Source: Chenopodium formosanum (Eukaryota > Streptophyta > Magnoliopsida > Caryophyllales > Amaranthaceae). From it: a stretch of 64,000 bases of DNA. The DNA is taken from NCBI GenBank assembly GCA_024500155.1, contig CM044857.1:5148501-5212500 (forward strand), read 5' to 3'. The notes beneath the pieces were generated by a model. It ran no database searches, was not told the origin of the DNA, and was given only the letters and a program-made list of their open reading frames with translations. The first letter of the stretch is position 1. Each line of letters begins with the position of its first letter. Below, in pieces: positions 48,564 to 59,860 of the stretch. The position numbers were made by a program, and so were the translations under genes.

Positions 48564-51500
48564 TTATAGGCTGGGAAGTTGAAGCAATTGTTGTTGGATT
48601 AGGCCGGGACAAAGACACCCCCTTGGCTTTGATTTTGAGGCATGTTTCTTGTTAATCTGACCTGCACTTGGTGCCATAGCTGCTTTTTCTTTCCCAATAA
48701 GACCACCTTGGCATGTGTGAGAGTTATGGCCATAGTTTTGGTATTTGCTGCACTTAACAGTCTTGGACCTTTTTCCCTTGGCCTGCTCACCTTCTTCCCT
48801 TCTTCTATTTCTTAAAAGTCTACCAATACCACTTTTCATATTGGGTGGGGCTATTTCTGGATAGGTGTTGTCAGGCCATTGTTCAACATCTGGGATGGGT
48901 TTGATGGTGTTGGCATAAGTCAGCTTGTACCTTCTCAAGGAGTACCTTTCACTCACATACTTCTTAGGATCTTCATGTGCATGTATAATAGCCCTCATAA
49001 CATGCTTGCAATGCAATCTAGACAGCTGCCACACATTATAGGCACAAGTTTTGTCCTTTAAGTTAACAGGCAACATAGATTTACCATCTAACACTTCATA
49101 CTCTCCATCTCCAACCTTCAAACATCTACAGGTCCTTGACTCATGGCTAAGCACTTGTAGGCTCTTGATGATATTTGGACAAATATCATCATTCCAACTC
49201 TCACATTGCTCCCTTCTAAAGGCCAATCTGACCATAGTCAGTCTTTTGATCCTTGCAATAACATTTAACCCAAAGATGGTTATTATGTTGTAACAATGTA
49301 GCATAAGTTTATTAATATAAGCTAATTTGGACAGGCTACCTTCTAGTAATGTTAGAAAAGTTCTGCATCTATTAATGCCCAAAGTTGCATTAAAGCTTTC
49401 AACAAAATTAGACTTGTTCATATCACACTTAATGGCAGGGTTGAAAGCATGCTTAGACCATGTTGATTGGGGTCTTACATCTGACAACGAAACTAATGCT
49501 GCTGGGTTAGCCTTCTTCAAAGCTTTCATTGCCTTTTTGAAAGTAAAAGAATTGTAGGCCCCAGCTGCCTTCCAAAAGAGTGAGAGCATAAGCAGGCCTG
49601 GAAATTGGAACTTGAAATTCTTGACTAGATGCTTATAGCAGTATCTTTTTCCCACTTTAGGCCACAAGTCAGTTAGTGTTGCTTGTATTCCCTACAGTTC
49701 ATTGGAGAGATGTAAATAAAAATCAACCAAAACATTTACTTAACTTTGAAATAAAGACAAAGATAATTCAGAAGTTATACCTTTTGTCTATCTGAGATGA
49801 TACACCATTCATCTCCTCTGCCACTGTCCTTCAATGCATTTTTTAGATACCAGATGAAAAACTTCCAGGTTTTAGTGTTTTCATCTTCAACTATTGCCCA
49901 GGCAATTGGAAATAGTTCATTGTTTGCATCCAAAGCCACAGATGACAGTAGCACTCCACCATAGTTGCCCTTTAGGTGAGTTCCATTTACCCCAATTATA
50001 CTTCTACAACCAGCAACTAGCCAATCCAATACAGCTTTAAATGATATGAAAATGCTACTAAATGCTAATGGGCCTTCTGGATGGCTTGTAGGATTCCAAG
50101 CACAAAAAGCCAAGGAATTGGGGTTTAGAGCTCTAATGACATCACAGTACACTGGCAACAGCTTGTAAGATGCATCATGCCCTCCATGGATTTCTTTCAA
50201 AGCCTTAGCTCTCACTCTATACATTGTTGACTGAGTCATTTCTACATTAAACCTTTTCCACAAAAGATCATTCAATAACTTAGCAGGTATGTAAATGTTT
50301 GCTCTAATGTCTACCAGCAAGACCCTTTTTGCCCATCTAACATTAACCATGTTGTTCCTAGACTCCAACCCTCAGCAGGTGTGTTCAGAGTTTTAAATCC
50401 CTTTAATAGCCCAAGTGGTACCATCTCGTAGAACAACAACATGTAATCTCCACTAACAGTGTGCATCAGAGCATCTAACAGTGTATCTAGTGTTGTTTGC
50501 ATAGTCAACTATTATAGAAAATCCACACCGAATATAGTAGTCCCTTACAACATCCTTAAGATGTTATTTGTCAATGAATAGTTGCCATGGTTTCAACACT
50601 ATTCTCCCAAAACCCATCTCCTGATACACTTCCCCATTATTGTAAAGCTTACTAAAGTAATTGTCCTCATCCTTCTCACACTCAAAAGCAGGCTCATCAA
50701 ATAGATCAAAAGTATCCTCAACCATTGGACCATACTCATCTTGAGATAAGTCATCTTCAGTGTCAACACTCTCATATATATCATTTTCCTCATCACTCTC
50801 ATTTGGTTCATAACCCCCATCATCTTCTTCCTCATATAAAGACAAACTTTGATTGTCATTCCCATTACTACCAGCACCCAAGCTACCTGATTTACTCCTT
50901 CTTCTACTCCCTACTACACTTACAGTGTTCATATCACTATCAACACCAGATGCACTAGCACTAATCACAATTCCCTTCCTCTTTGCAGCAGTCCTAGGAA
51001 GTTTTCTCCTAAATATGGCTGGTGCCCTAGAAGACTAAGATGATTCAGAATTCTGACCTCCACCAAACTTACCAATGTTTGCTAAGGGTGCAATCATATA
51101 TAGATTGGGTAGAAGGCTTGGGTTTTGTTTGTTGGAGACTGATTTGAGTGGGCATTTCTGGCTTGGGTTCATATTCCAACTGAGGTAGTTCAATAGATAT
51201 AGGTTGATTTTCTTGCTAAGGTGTTGGTGAAATGTTAAACCAAACTTCAAGGGCATTGCCCCTACCTCTCCCTTCTCCCTCTCCCAATTCCCTTACCTCT
51301 CTCTCTTCCTCTTCCTCTTACAGGTCCATACCTCACAATATCATCCCAAGTATCTTCAATATTAGAGCCCTCAAGTATATAAGCTTCAACTAGGGGTGAA
51401 GTCTCTGAGGTTTTCAAACTAGCAACATGCCTCTCAAATTCATCTTCAATGACCTCAGCTTCAATCAAAGTGTTCTGCCTCCTTCTAGGGGTCAGTTTAG

Positions 51501-51919
51501 GTCTCTTACCACTAGCACTTCCTATTTCAACAACTTCTTGTTTATCCACTTCCATGGTTGTTTTACCTAAAACAAGTGACCTAACAGCTGCCACAACTTG
51601 AGTATCCTTAAGACCATCCCCTACTAATACATATATCTCCTTGTTATCAGGTAGGTTAGCAAACATCTTTATCAAATTAGCATCACTTTTCAGACAAACG
51701 TGCTTCATTTTATACACATATTGAAAAGCCGGGTTTTGGGGTGTTTCTACATTTTTTTTCCTTAGCCTTCTCCCAATACTCAACTATTAAGTCTATTAAA
51801 TTCACTTTATCAATGTCCTCAGCATTAACAGCAACATCTATACCCCTACATTGAAATTGTAACACTACAACATCACCCATTCTCCAACAAACACACAAAC
51901 AAAACAACAACAACAACAA
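48564..51919 (-). pseudogene. MULE transposase gene (mudrA-like), inactivated
   Basis: Minus strand. The N-terminal PB1-like region (51919-51710) is joined across a frameshift in an 8-T run (51752-51759) to 51783-51262. An acidic linker at 50968-50564 leads into the MuDR DNA-binding region (GRIVLKPWQLFIDK), where a TAA at 50564-50566 interrupts; a frameshift follows near 50450-50370. The catalytic part is 50368-49781, then a GT-AG intron (49780-49692), then 49691-48564. In the usual GVDGTHLKG motif the first catalytic Asp is Asn (codon 49985-49987). The second Asp (IISDRQK) and the Glu (NFVESFN) remain. A SWIM finger (LHCKHVM) is intact; the terminal zinc knuckle has Tyr for one Cys (CSKYQNYGH). 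The protein normally excises and reinserts the element. This copy is dead several times over. Confidence 0.92.
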
Positions 51920-53123
51920 ACACTATAAGAATCATACCCTAACACACGAAAACAGAGCATATCATAATACACTGCAATAAAATATACATATCTGGTTTCG
52001 ATTCGAGTTATATGTTGTAATTATCTTTAGATAAAGGCTAAAAATTGGAACTTGCAAGCCTTACGTAGAGGATTTGATCGTAATCAACCCAGCAAACCTA
52101 CGAATCTTCTTCACCAAGTCCCTCAAAATTCACCAAATAATCCCCCGAAAAAACCCCAAATTGTTAGATTAAAACCCTAGAAATTACTTAAAAACTCAGA
52201 GTGTAGAATAATGCTCTATTTTTTTAGAATGATGTTCTTCGCAAAATGCTTTCTAATTCTCTGAGTTCAAATTTTCCAAGTGAGGAAGATGAACGATCAA
52301 CCCTCTTCACTTAATTTGATTAGACACAGTTGGTTGGAGTAAATTAAATGGGGGCAAATTTGTCTTTTTGCAGCTCAAGACCTAAACCATGGTTAACGAA
52401 TTAAGCAATAGTTAAACACAAGTTACCATTTGATTAGTAACGTTAATGTTTTGTTACCAAAGGTAATTAAAAGTTGCACCATTTACCATTGAGAAAAAAA
52501 TAATAATTTGTGATTACCAGTGAGAATTTCCCCTGATATTATTATAACTTTCGGCAAAAATAACAATGATGTTGACACATATATTTACATTTCTTATTAA
52601 TGGTGATTATAATAATAACAATAATAAATTTAACTATTTGAGCTTGATGTCTTGACCCAAAGTTTCGACCCAAACATGACCCGACTATAACTTGACTCGA
52701 CAACTATACTCGAAGATTAACCCAACCCAACTTGACCCGACCCGAATTTGACCCGACATTTGGACTCGAAGACTAACCCAACCCGAGCTGACCCGACCTA
52801 AACTCGACCCGATACCCGACCAGAGCCGAATAATCATTCACCCGAAACTGACCCAAAACCCGAATTGACCCGACCTGACCCGACCCGAACCTGACCGAAA
52901 ACTGATTGACCCGAAATTGGTCAGATTTGGACCCGAATTGACCCGACCCGTACCCGACCCAAACAACCGTTTGCCATGTCTAACCATTACTATACAACTC
53001 TTACTTGAACATAAACAAATATTTTTACATAACTTTTAAAACAATGTTGAAGTAAGACTAATTAGTACATGTACCAGTTGTAGAAGCATCCCTTTGAAGA
53101 AACCAAGTTCATTGCAATATCGG

Positions 53124-53345
53124 TTAAACTCTGAGCATGGGATATCCGCCTTTTATAGCTCCATATGATATTCCAGTGACCCTATATGGATGCAAAGTTT
53201 TCGAAATCACCCGTACCATGTGGACCGAAACACGAGTTTCAGTTAAAACCACCAAATCAGGCATATGCAATTCAATGGCAGATTTGATTTCAAGGATAAA
53301 TGTTTCCCTGCCCATATGCCATCAATTCCACATCATGTACCTTCT
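53124..53345 (-). pseudogene. LINE (L1-type) endonuclease N-terminal fragment
   Basis: The minus-strand reading MMWN-stop-HMGRETFILEIKSA and HMPDLVVLTETRVS matches the start of plant LINE ORF2 endonucleases (WNCRGxG ... PD-hydrophobic-L-ETRVS). The ETR catalytic Glu is present. The frame ends after about 63 codons; no reverse transcriptase follows in the window. Confidence 0.7.
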
Positions 53346-53834
53346 TTTCTTGAATTCAATGGGTGATTTGTTTTCCTTGTCTACTAACACCTTCAACTTT
53401 GTCATTCTCCCATCTAAGATGATGGAGGTGTTTATAGTGCACGTAATAAACATTCGTCTAGCACATAAAGGGGCTTCAACAGTGAACAATTTGAAGTCAT
53501 TTCGGTAGCTTGGGAGTTGCATGAAATGTTCTCCTTCCGACAGAACACACATTTCCTTCATAACTGGTATGTGAGCACAAGGAGCCACAAGAGGTTGTAT
53601 ACACCTCGGGATAACATGCTCTGACCCATACCTATTACATCCACCATAATTAGAAAGCATCCATTGGAGGAAAACTTTAAAAACCTTCGATTGTAAAGCA
53701 AGATCGGACAAGTTCGGTAATGATGCCGGAATTGCATAATAATTTGGGCTAATAATTGCATGATCTCCTTTGAACAACGAATCCTTTACGATGCACATAG
53801 CTGTTGTTTCAGGCTTCACCAGTCGTAGTTGCAC
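53322..53834 (-). CDS. Unidentified 170-residue ORF joined to the LINE fragment
   Basis: An uninterrupted frame with ordinary codon use (KPETTAMCIVKDSLFKGDHA, then LSDLALQSKVFKVFLQWML and CTINTSIILDG). It ends MMWN-stop, and MMWN is also the first motif of the LINE endonuclease, so the frame probably continued into ORF2 before a stop arose. Cys-rich in the middle (CNRYGSEHVIPRC, APCAHIP, EMCVL). I do not recognise it; it could be an ORF1 tail or a host segment fused upstream of the LINE. Confidence 0.45.
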   Translation of the reverse strand: MQLRLVKPETTAMCIVKDSLFKGDHAIISPNYYAIPASLPNLSDLALQSKVFKVFLQWMLSNYGGCNRYGSEHVIPRCIQPLVAPCAHIPVMKEMCVLSEGEHFMQLPSYRNDFKLFTVEAPLCARRMFITCTINTSIILDGRMTKLKVLVDKENKSPIEFKKRRYMMWN

Positions 53835-53849
53835 TTCCCGGTCTCGGAA

Positions 53850-54420
53850 ACCTCGAGACTCATTATGATTTCCAATCGCACCCTCTCCTCCCTACCAGCC
53901 ACCCCCATCCCCCTAGCCCAACCGAATTCCACCACCACCTCGCCGGAAACCTCCCATTTCCTCTTCCACTCCACCAAAAACAACCACCTCGCCCAAGAAA
54001 CCACCCCAACCTCCATCATCCTCTTTTTTGCCTAGTTCGCTAGTGAAACTCCCCAACTAAGGTTCATTTTTCGATTTTCCAGCGAGGGAGGGAAAGAAAG
54101 GGTGGTTAATGGAGGTTGAATTGCTGCGACCAAGAGGCAAGCAGTTAGGGGTTGGTGTGGGATGGATCGTGGCGAGTGGTTTTGGGGGTTGGGAGGGTCG
54201 TTGGTGGGGCGGGTCTGCGAGAGTTGGGCGAAGAAAAAGGGTTAGTGCGGAGGAGAGAGAAAGAGGCATGAGAGGGAGAAAGAGAAGCTAGGGAGTTTCG
54301 TGGGTGTTCGGAAGCGGCAGTGTGAGGCTGCGATTGGTCGAAAAGGGCATGCGATGGCGATGGCGGCGGAGCCGCGGTGTTGGGAGAAGAAAAAGGGTGG
54401 AGTTGACATGGCCTAGGGTT
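53850..54420. other. GC-rich unidentified segment
   Basis: Much richer in C/G than its surroundings, with a C-rich half (53870-54020) and a G-rich half (54110-54420). A plus-strand frame at 53829-54035 is Ser/Thr/Pro-rich and looks like a plastid-targeting-type leader, but it may be composition only. It could be a captured gene fragment in a TIR element. Confidence 0.35.
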
Positions 54421-54813
54421 TCATGGTGGGTGTAAGGTGGTTGAAGGGAGGAGGGGGTGGCTGGGATTATTTTTGATATTTTTTTCTTTTTTTTTTATTT
54501 GTAATAGAAGCCAATCATGTGTTGACATGTTCCGTTTAAAAAAGAAAAAAAAATTGACCATTTCAGCAAGTAACAAGTTTTTGGGACTATTGGAGGAAAC
54601 TAGGTGCATAGTTAGGATTATTAGAAAATAAACGTTACTTGGGACTATTGTAGGTAAATCGCCAATAGTTGGGATTATTAAAGTATATTTTTTCTTAATT
54701 AATAAACTATTAGTTTTGCCCCTAACTCTGCAATTAATTACAACATTATTTTCGAATAAAATGTCATTAACAATGTAACTTAGGAAATAAAACGTTGTAC
54801 GGTACATTCAATC

Positions 54814-55103
54814 TAAATATGGGCATGGGTCGTCCGGCATGCGGGCGGCACAGGCCCGGCACGACTCCTGCACGGCCATGGGCACGGTCGTCGGCACAGC
54901 CCGCGTGGCCCACAGCCCGACACAGCATGGCCGCTAGGGCCGCTAGGCACGTGGGCCATGCCGTGCCGTGGGCTAGGGTGTGCCAAAACTTGGCACGGCA
55001 CGGCCTGCCGCCAAGCCGGCACAGCACGTCACGAGCCCCACCCCGGCACGGCCAGGCACGGCCCACGACGGCACGGCACAGCACAGCATGATGCCCATCT
55101 TTA
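54814..55103. mobile_element. GC-rich non-autonomous hAT-like element
   Basis: The perfect 8-bp duplication ATTCAATC (54806-54813, 55104-55111) flanks ends TAAATATGGGCATGG and CATGATGCCCATCTTTA. The interior is GGCACGGCAC-rich. 290 bp. Open frames across it are compositional. Confidence 0.88.
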
Positions 55104-55445
55104 ATTCAATCCCTAAATTAATTACCAAGACTTAAGATAATAATTAAAAGGAAATGAAGCGTCAAATACCAACAACTTATGATTATCTCAGCTCCTTCAA
55201 CAGTCGAACACCACCATCCTCATTCATCTTCATCAATATAACCAGTTAAGTATGGCAACCTGTGGTCCAATGATGGAGCAGGTTGGTGGAATGTAAGGGT
55301 GCTAAATAAGTTGCTACAATTTAAATTTCATATCTTAATTCTTTCGTTTACCTAATTTAATCACCTCATCGATAAGCGTGATAAAAGGTGTGTTGCAAGT
55401 ATAAAAAAACAGAGGAAGTATGTAATTTATTGAAATACTTACAAG

Positions 55446-55614
55446 TTGTCAAAAACACATCCGACCTGACCCGATCCGAAACCGATCCGCAAATATCCGA
55501 TTCAGATTTGGACTCACGTGGACATAACAATTTAGTATGACTTAACTTTAAAAATTTATTTGACCCGACCCGACCATATTAGACCCGATCCGATCATCCA
55601 AATAGACACCCCTA
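55446..55614. mobile_element. Small hAT-like MITE with CCCGA-rich arms
   Basis: The perfect 8-bp duplication CTTACAAG (55438-55445, 55615-55622). The right end reads AATAGACACCCCTA; the left end TTGTCAAAAACACATCC seems to have lost a few terminal bases. Arms carry GACCCGACCCGA words like those of the larger hAT at 46317. Confidence 0.8.
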
Positions 55615-55689
55615 CTTACAAGAATCTCTGCTCCTAAGCGGTAACCATTTATTGTTGATGCTCTCCGCGTGAAATAAGGTTGGGCTTGT

Positions 55690-56231
55690 TTATTCCAAAA
55701 TAAAGCAACACCTCCTACACCTGTATTTCAAGTAAAAATTCACCCCTAATCGCTTTTTGGCCGAGCCTCTGTAATGAGCCCAACCATTGGCAAATATTTC
55801 TCCCATAGCTCTGTGAAAGGGTTCTTTGTGGATGTCTTTTGGAAATGTGGCCCATCTCCCACTTCGATCACCACAATCTCCGGTAATTGGTATCCTGTAG
55901 TACCTATTACCCCTATTTTTGGTAACACAAGCAAACACATTCAATTTTACGACCAAGATCGGATCCTGCACCTTCATTACATGAATACCTATTGTTGTGG
56001 CTTCGAATAGTATTTTCCTTTGTTGTGTTTGTGGATTGAGTCTACGTCAAATTCTGGCTGAAGGTCGAAGATCGGGCTTATCAACCTAGTAATAACCTCC
56101 CCATCACCGAACTCAGTTTGACTGTAATACCACATGACAAACACAATCACCCCATTGTTTAAATATCTGTTCCAGTCAGATATCAGTGGGAGGTATGCAG
56201 TTTGGGGTACACCGTCACCCAAATCAATCAA
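55690..56231 (-). pseudogene. Unidentified coding remnant
   Basis: The minus strand is open from an ATG near 56229 (DLGDGVPQTAYLPLISDW, NNGVIVFVMWYYSQTEFGDG) to a stop near 55989. It overlaps a second frame, 55977-55690 (VKLNVFACVTKNRGNRYYR, AMGEIFANGWAHYRG), and a third, 55940-55746 (GTTGYQLPEIVVIEVGDG). The two main frames look like one protein broken by a frameshift, but which third-frame reading is real cannot be decided by eye. A minus-strand TATA-like AATAAATAGGATGG near 56420 could be its promoter. No family recognised. The ORF at 53322-53834 on the same strand may belong to the same former gene, separated by the hAT insertions. Confidence 0.4.
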
Positions 56232-56241
56232 TTAACGGATG

Positions 56242-57022
56242 TCGTTGAGTCAGCAATGATTAGATCTTTGATTGTTTGATCGTTAATTGGTGTTTAGAGA
56301 AGGAAAGTAAGATTGTCTTTGAAAAAACGAGTTTGATTGAATTCAATTCTGGGTATTTAGTAAGCTTGAACTTGATGAAGTATAAAACAACGTCAATAGG
56401 ATGGAACAATCTAGGATTCCATCCTATTTATTTCCGAAGACATTTGGTTTGACACAACTCCTTTCTTATACGTGGTAACACTATTGTTTTGTGTGGGGGT
56501 TTTTCAATTTTGATACAGTTGTTAAAAAAACTGATTTCCAAATGAACACTGTTATCTTATGGGTTCCATGGTTCATATCAAACGAGGATGCAATTTCAAC
56601 CGTTGTTGGGTAGTCTACTTTCATAGGTTGATAGTTAGTAATATACTTTGGTTTTTTTTTTTTTTTTTTTTTAAATGGATACATTGTGATGTACTTTATA
56701 AGGAAAAATATTGTGTAGAACGGACTCATGTGAGTCCGTTCCATTAATCGGTCCGCACTCGGCCCGTTTTCTTAAAGTTCAGCCCGCGCGTGGCCCGAAC
56801 TTTAATTATCCAACGTTTCGCTTTTCTCCTTCTTCTTCTTACCCACGTTTTGTGCATTTTCACTCCATTTTCATCAGTTACACTCCATTACTATCGAATT
56901 AACTCCATTTTCCCGAATAATTCGCATTACTACTTCATTTTCCAGCTTTAATTTTATTTGCATGTATTTAATTTTTAGTTCTTTTATATAAACCCTAACT
57001 TTCGTCATTCTCGACTCCATTA
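56242..57022. other. Non-coding stretch with palindrome, upstream of the Ulp1-like gene
   Basis: Contains poly(T) (56653-56672) and a 24-bp palindrome at 56718-56741 (GAACGGACTCA, TG, TGAGTCCGTTC). A CT-rich leader (CTTTTCTCCTTCTTCTTCTT near 56820) lies upstream of the ATG at 57023. The palindrome may mark the edge of the element carrying the downstream gene. Confidence 0.5.
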
Positions 57023-57379
57023 ATGTCCGACGTTCCGTCAATTAAGGATTCGTCGCCCTTAAAAGTTTATCTTAAACGAAGTAAACAAGCACAGAAATAG
57101 GAGAAGACAGTTGCAATGGCTGAAAGGTTTATTATATTTCAGTTATTTTTAGCTTATACTTTTTTTAAAAAATCCTTTTTTATAAATTATTATTTGTTCT
57201 GTAGGGATCATTCAGAACCTCCATCGAAGAAGTGTGGTCCTAAACCTAGTTCTAAACTAAGTCGACCTGTTAGGTGTGAAATTCTATTCTATTTAATTCG
57301 CAAAAAGTCTTGTTTGGATAAGTATTTGTTGTTTTATTATAGAATATTTTTTGTTAGGAAACATAACATTTTTGGTTTT

Positions 57380-57860
57380 TAAGTAGAATATTCTTGTGTA
57401 GAATTAGCTTATTATTCTTGTGTAGAATTAGCTTATTGTTGTTGTAATTATATTGTTGTAATTTGATAATAGATTGTTTTTGTCAGGATTCACAATTACT
57501 TTGTCAGGAATTATATTTTTTCTATCAGAAATTAGCTTATTATTCTGTGATAAATCATATTTGCAATTAGCTTGTCTTGAATTAGATTATTTTATTTTGA
57601 TAATAGTATATGTTAGGATTTAGATTTTTTTGGTCAAAAATTAAGTTCTTTTTGTCAGAATTTAAATTACATCAATAAGGAATAATATTGCTTCAATCAG
57701 AAATAAGATTACTTTAATCAGTATTAAGATATATGTGTGATCACATTACATTAGTTAGGAATAACATTTCTTTTATCAGGAAAAAGATTAATTTGGTCAG
57801 AAATGAATTTATTTTTGTCAGGAAATAACATAATTATTGTCAGGAATAAGAATGTTTTAT
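57380..57860. repeat. 21-bp-type repeat array in an intron of the Ulp1-like gene (first long intron)
   Basis: Degenerate units beginning GTCAGGAAT or ATCAGAAAT followed by TAGATTATTTTT-like AT-rich sequence, spaced about 21 bp, fill most of intron 57274-57905. Confidence 0.85.
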
Positions 57861-59259
57861 TCAGCTTACAATTTTAATGTGATTTTTTACTTTTCAATTT
57901 TTCAGTTTTCTTACTGAAGATGATATTTCAGACTTAGAACTTGGTAATAAATCTGGTCCTAATCATCTGTGTCAAATTCTGGAAGATTTAAGTGATAAGG
58001 AAAAGAAGGATGTGATAGACATTGGTTTTGGTGGATTGCTTCATATGAATTTGAAGGAAAATATTAGCCATCAGTTGTATAGTTATATAGTAACTCATTA
58101 TAATCCCAAGGCTAGAAATCTGATTGTTAGTAAAAAGGAACATGTCATTCATATTGATAGTTCCGATATTACTGATGTGTTGGGTATTCCTTATACTGAT
58201 CTAGCTGTGAAAGAGATTTCTAAAAACAAGAAAGGATTTAATCCTGATGAGAGTTTGAAGTTAGAGTGGAGGAAGTTTTTGTGTTTGGATATAGAATCAG
58301 AAAAAGGAGATGAATCTAAAACAAAGAAGAAAAAGAAGAGGAAAACTGGAGATGAATCTGAAAAAGGTGTTCAAAGTAAGAAGAAGTAATCTGAAAAAGC
58401 TGTTCAAAGTAAGAAGAAGAAGAAGACATATGTCAATTTGGTACTTATCAAACATTGTTTGAGATATATAGAAAGGGGGGTTATGAATTCAAGAGACTTT
58501 TTGTTATGTTTGCTATATCTAATTTTTTGGATCCAATCGGTGATAAGTCCCCCAATTTTAACATCATCAAGTCTTTGGAAGATGTACGTTTCATAAAGAC
58601 TTACAACTAGGCTAGTTATTTGATGGATTGGTTATGTGATTCAATAGCAGACTTTCAGGCATTTGTTTTGAAGAAGAAGGCAGGAGAGGAAGGGAAAACT
58701 AAATCAAAACAAGTAAATGGATGTCTGGTTGCGTTTGTAATTGCTTTTTGCAAAAGTTTGAGTTTGGGACAACTTTAGATAGGAAGCCATTTGTAATGAA
58801 TTGGACTTGTGAAAGTCTGGATGAGAGGATTAAGGCCATTGCAGAAAATATCAATTACGGTATTGTGAAACTGTATCCTCAGACCTTACCAAAACAGTAT
58901 GCTGGCAAAAGTGAACAGGCTCTTTTAAAAGCTTTTCAGCTGGAGAGCATTGAGTTTAAACTTGAAGATACTGATGATGAAGATTTTGATCAAAAGAAGG
59001 AAGGTGATGGTGTACAATTTGCTACCATTGATTTGAAAGCTGAAGATGAGAAAGCTGGATATGTAATGTACAAGATTCCTAAAGAGTATCCCACTGATGA
59101 TGAGATTGATAATATGGATATTGATGTAAGTTTAAAATCTCATCTTTTTATTAATTTTGTAAAGTTTATTATTCAAGTTTTCATACTGTATAACCTGCTT
59201 TTATGTACTTACATTTTTATCAGGAATTAAGTGCTTAAAATAATATAAATGAGGATTAA

Positions 59260-59860
59260 TTGCAGTTAGAAATTAGTTTAGTTTTATCAGGAGTAAGAAA
59301 ATTAAAATCAGGAAATAACTTATCTCAATCAGCATTAATATTGTCAGTCAGAAATTAGATTACTTTTATCAAGATTAAGAAAATGTTAGTCAGGAATGTG
59401 ATAATTTTGGTCAGGAATGAAATTATTTTTGTCAGGAAATAAGTTATGTCAAGCAGGAATAACATTGTGTCAGTCAGAAATTAGATTACTTTTATCAGGA
59501 ATAAGAAAATGTTAGTCAGGAAAGTGATAATTTTGGTCCGGAATGAAATTATTTTTAGTCAAGAAATAAGTTATCTCAATCAAGAATAACATTGTTTCAG
59601 TTAGAAATTAGATTACTTTTATCAGGAATAAGAAAATATAAGTCAGGAATGTGATAATTTTAGTCAGGAATGAAATTATTTTGGTCAGGAAATAAGTTAT
59701 CTCAATCAGGAATAACATTGTTTCAGTCAGAAATTAGATTACTTTTGTCATGAATAAGAAAATATTAGTCAGGAAATAGATTATTACAATAAGCAATAAC
59801 ATTTTTTCAGTTACAAATTATATTACTTCTGTCAGAAATAAGAATGTTGCAATTCACTTG
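59260..59860. repeat. Higher-order 126-bp array of six 21-bp monomers (second long intron)
   Basis: The word CAGTCAGAAATTAGATTAC (third copy CAGTTAG...) begins at 59345, 59471, 59598 and 59724, giving periods of 126-127 bp. Each period holds six monomers of 21 bp that start CAGAAATTAG, CAGGAATAAG, CAGGAATGTG, CAGGAATGAA, CAGGAAATAA and CAGGAATAAC, always in that order. Confidence 0.95.

Larger units (their letters stand above)
47498..52533. mobile_element. Mutator-like element MULE1 with long TIRs
   Basis: 5036 bp. TIRs of about 115 bp begin GGGAAATTCTCACTGG on the left and end CCAGTGAGAATTTCCCC on the right, and pair along their length. The flanking duplication TGATATTA is perfect (47490-47497, 52534-52541). 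It carries two convergent genes: a GRF zinc-finger gene from the left TIR and a transposase gene from the right TIR. The layout matches MuDR, where mudrA and mudrB run inward from the TIRs. Confidence 0.95.
46317..52982. mobile_element. Non-autonomous hAT element containing MULE1
   Basis: The perfect 8-bp duplication ACCATTAC (46309-46316, 52983-52990) flanks imperfect inverted ends TAGAGTTGGCAA and TAGACATGGCAA. Both subterminal regions (46330-46570 and 52660-52970) are packed with GACCCGACCCGAA-type words. Without MULE1 it is about 1.6 kb and has no transposase. Confidence 0.85.

Noticed and set aside
54767..55091. Arg/Ala/His-rich ORFs on both strands
   Set aside because: They lie inside the GGCACGGCAC-rich hAT element at 54814-55103 and are compositional.
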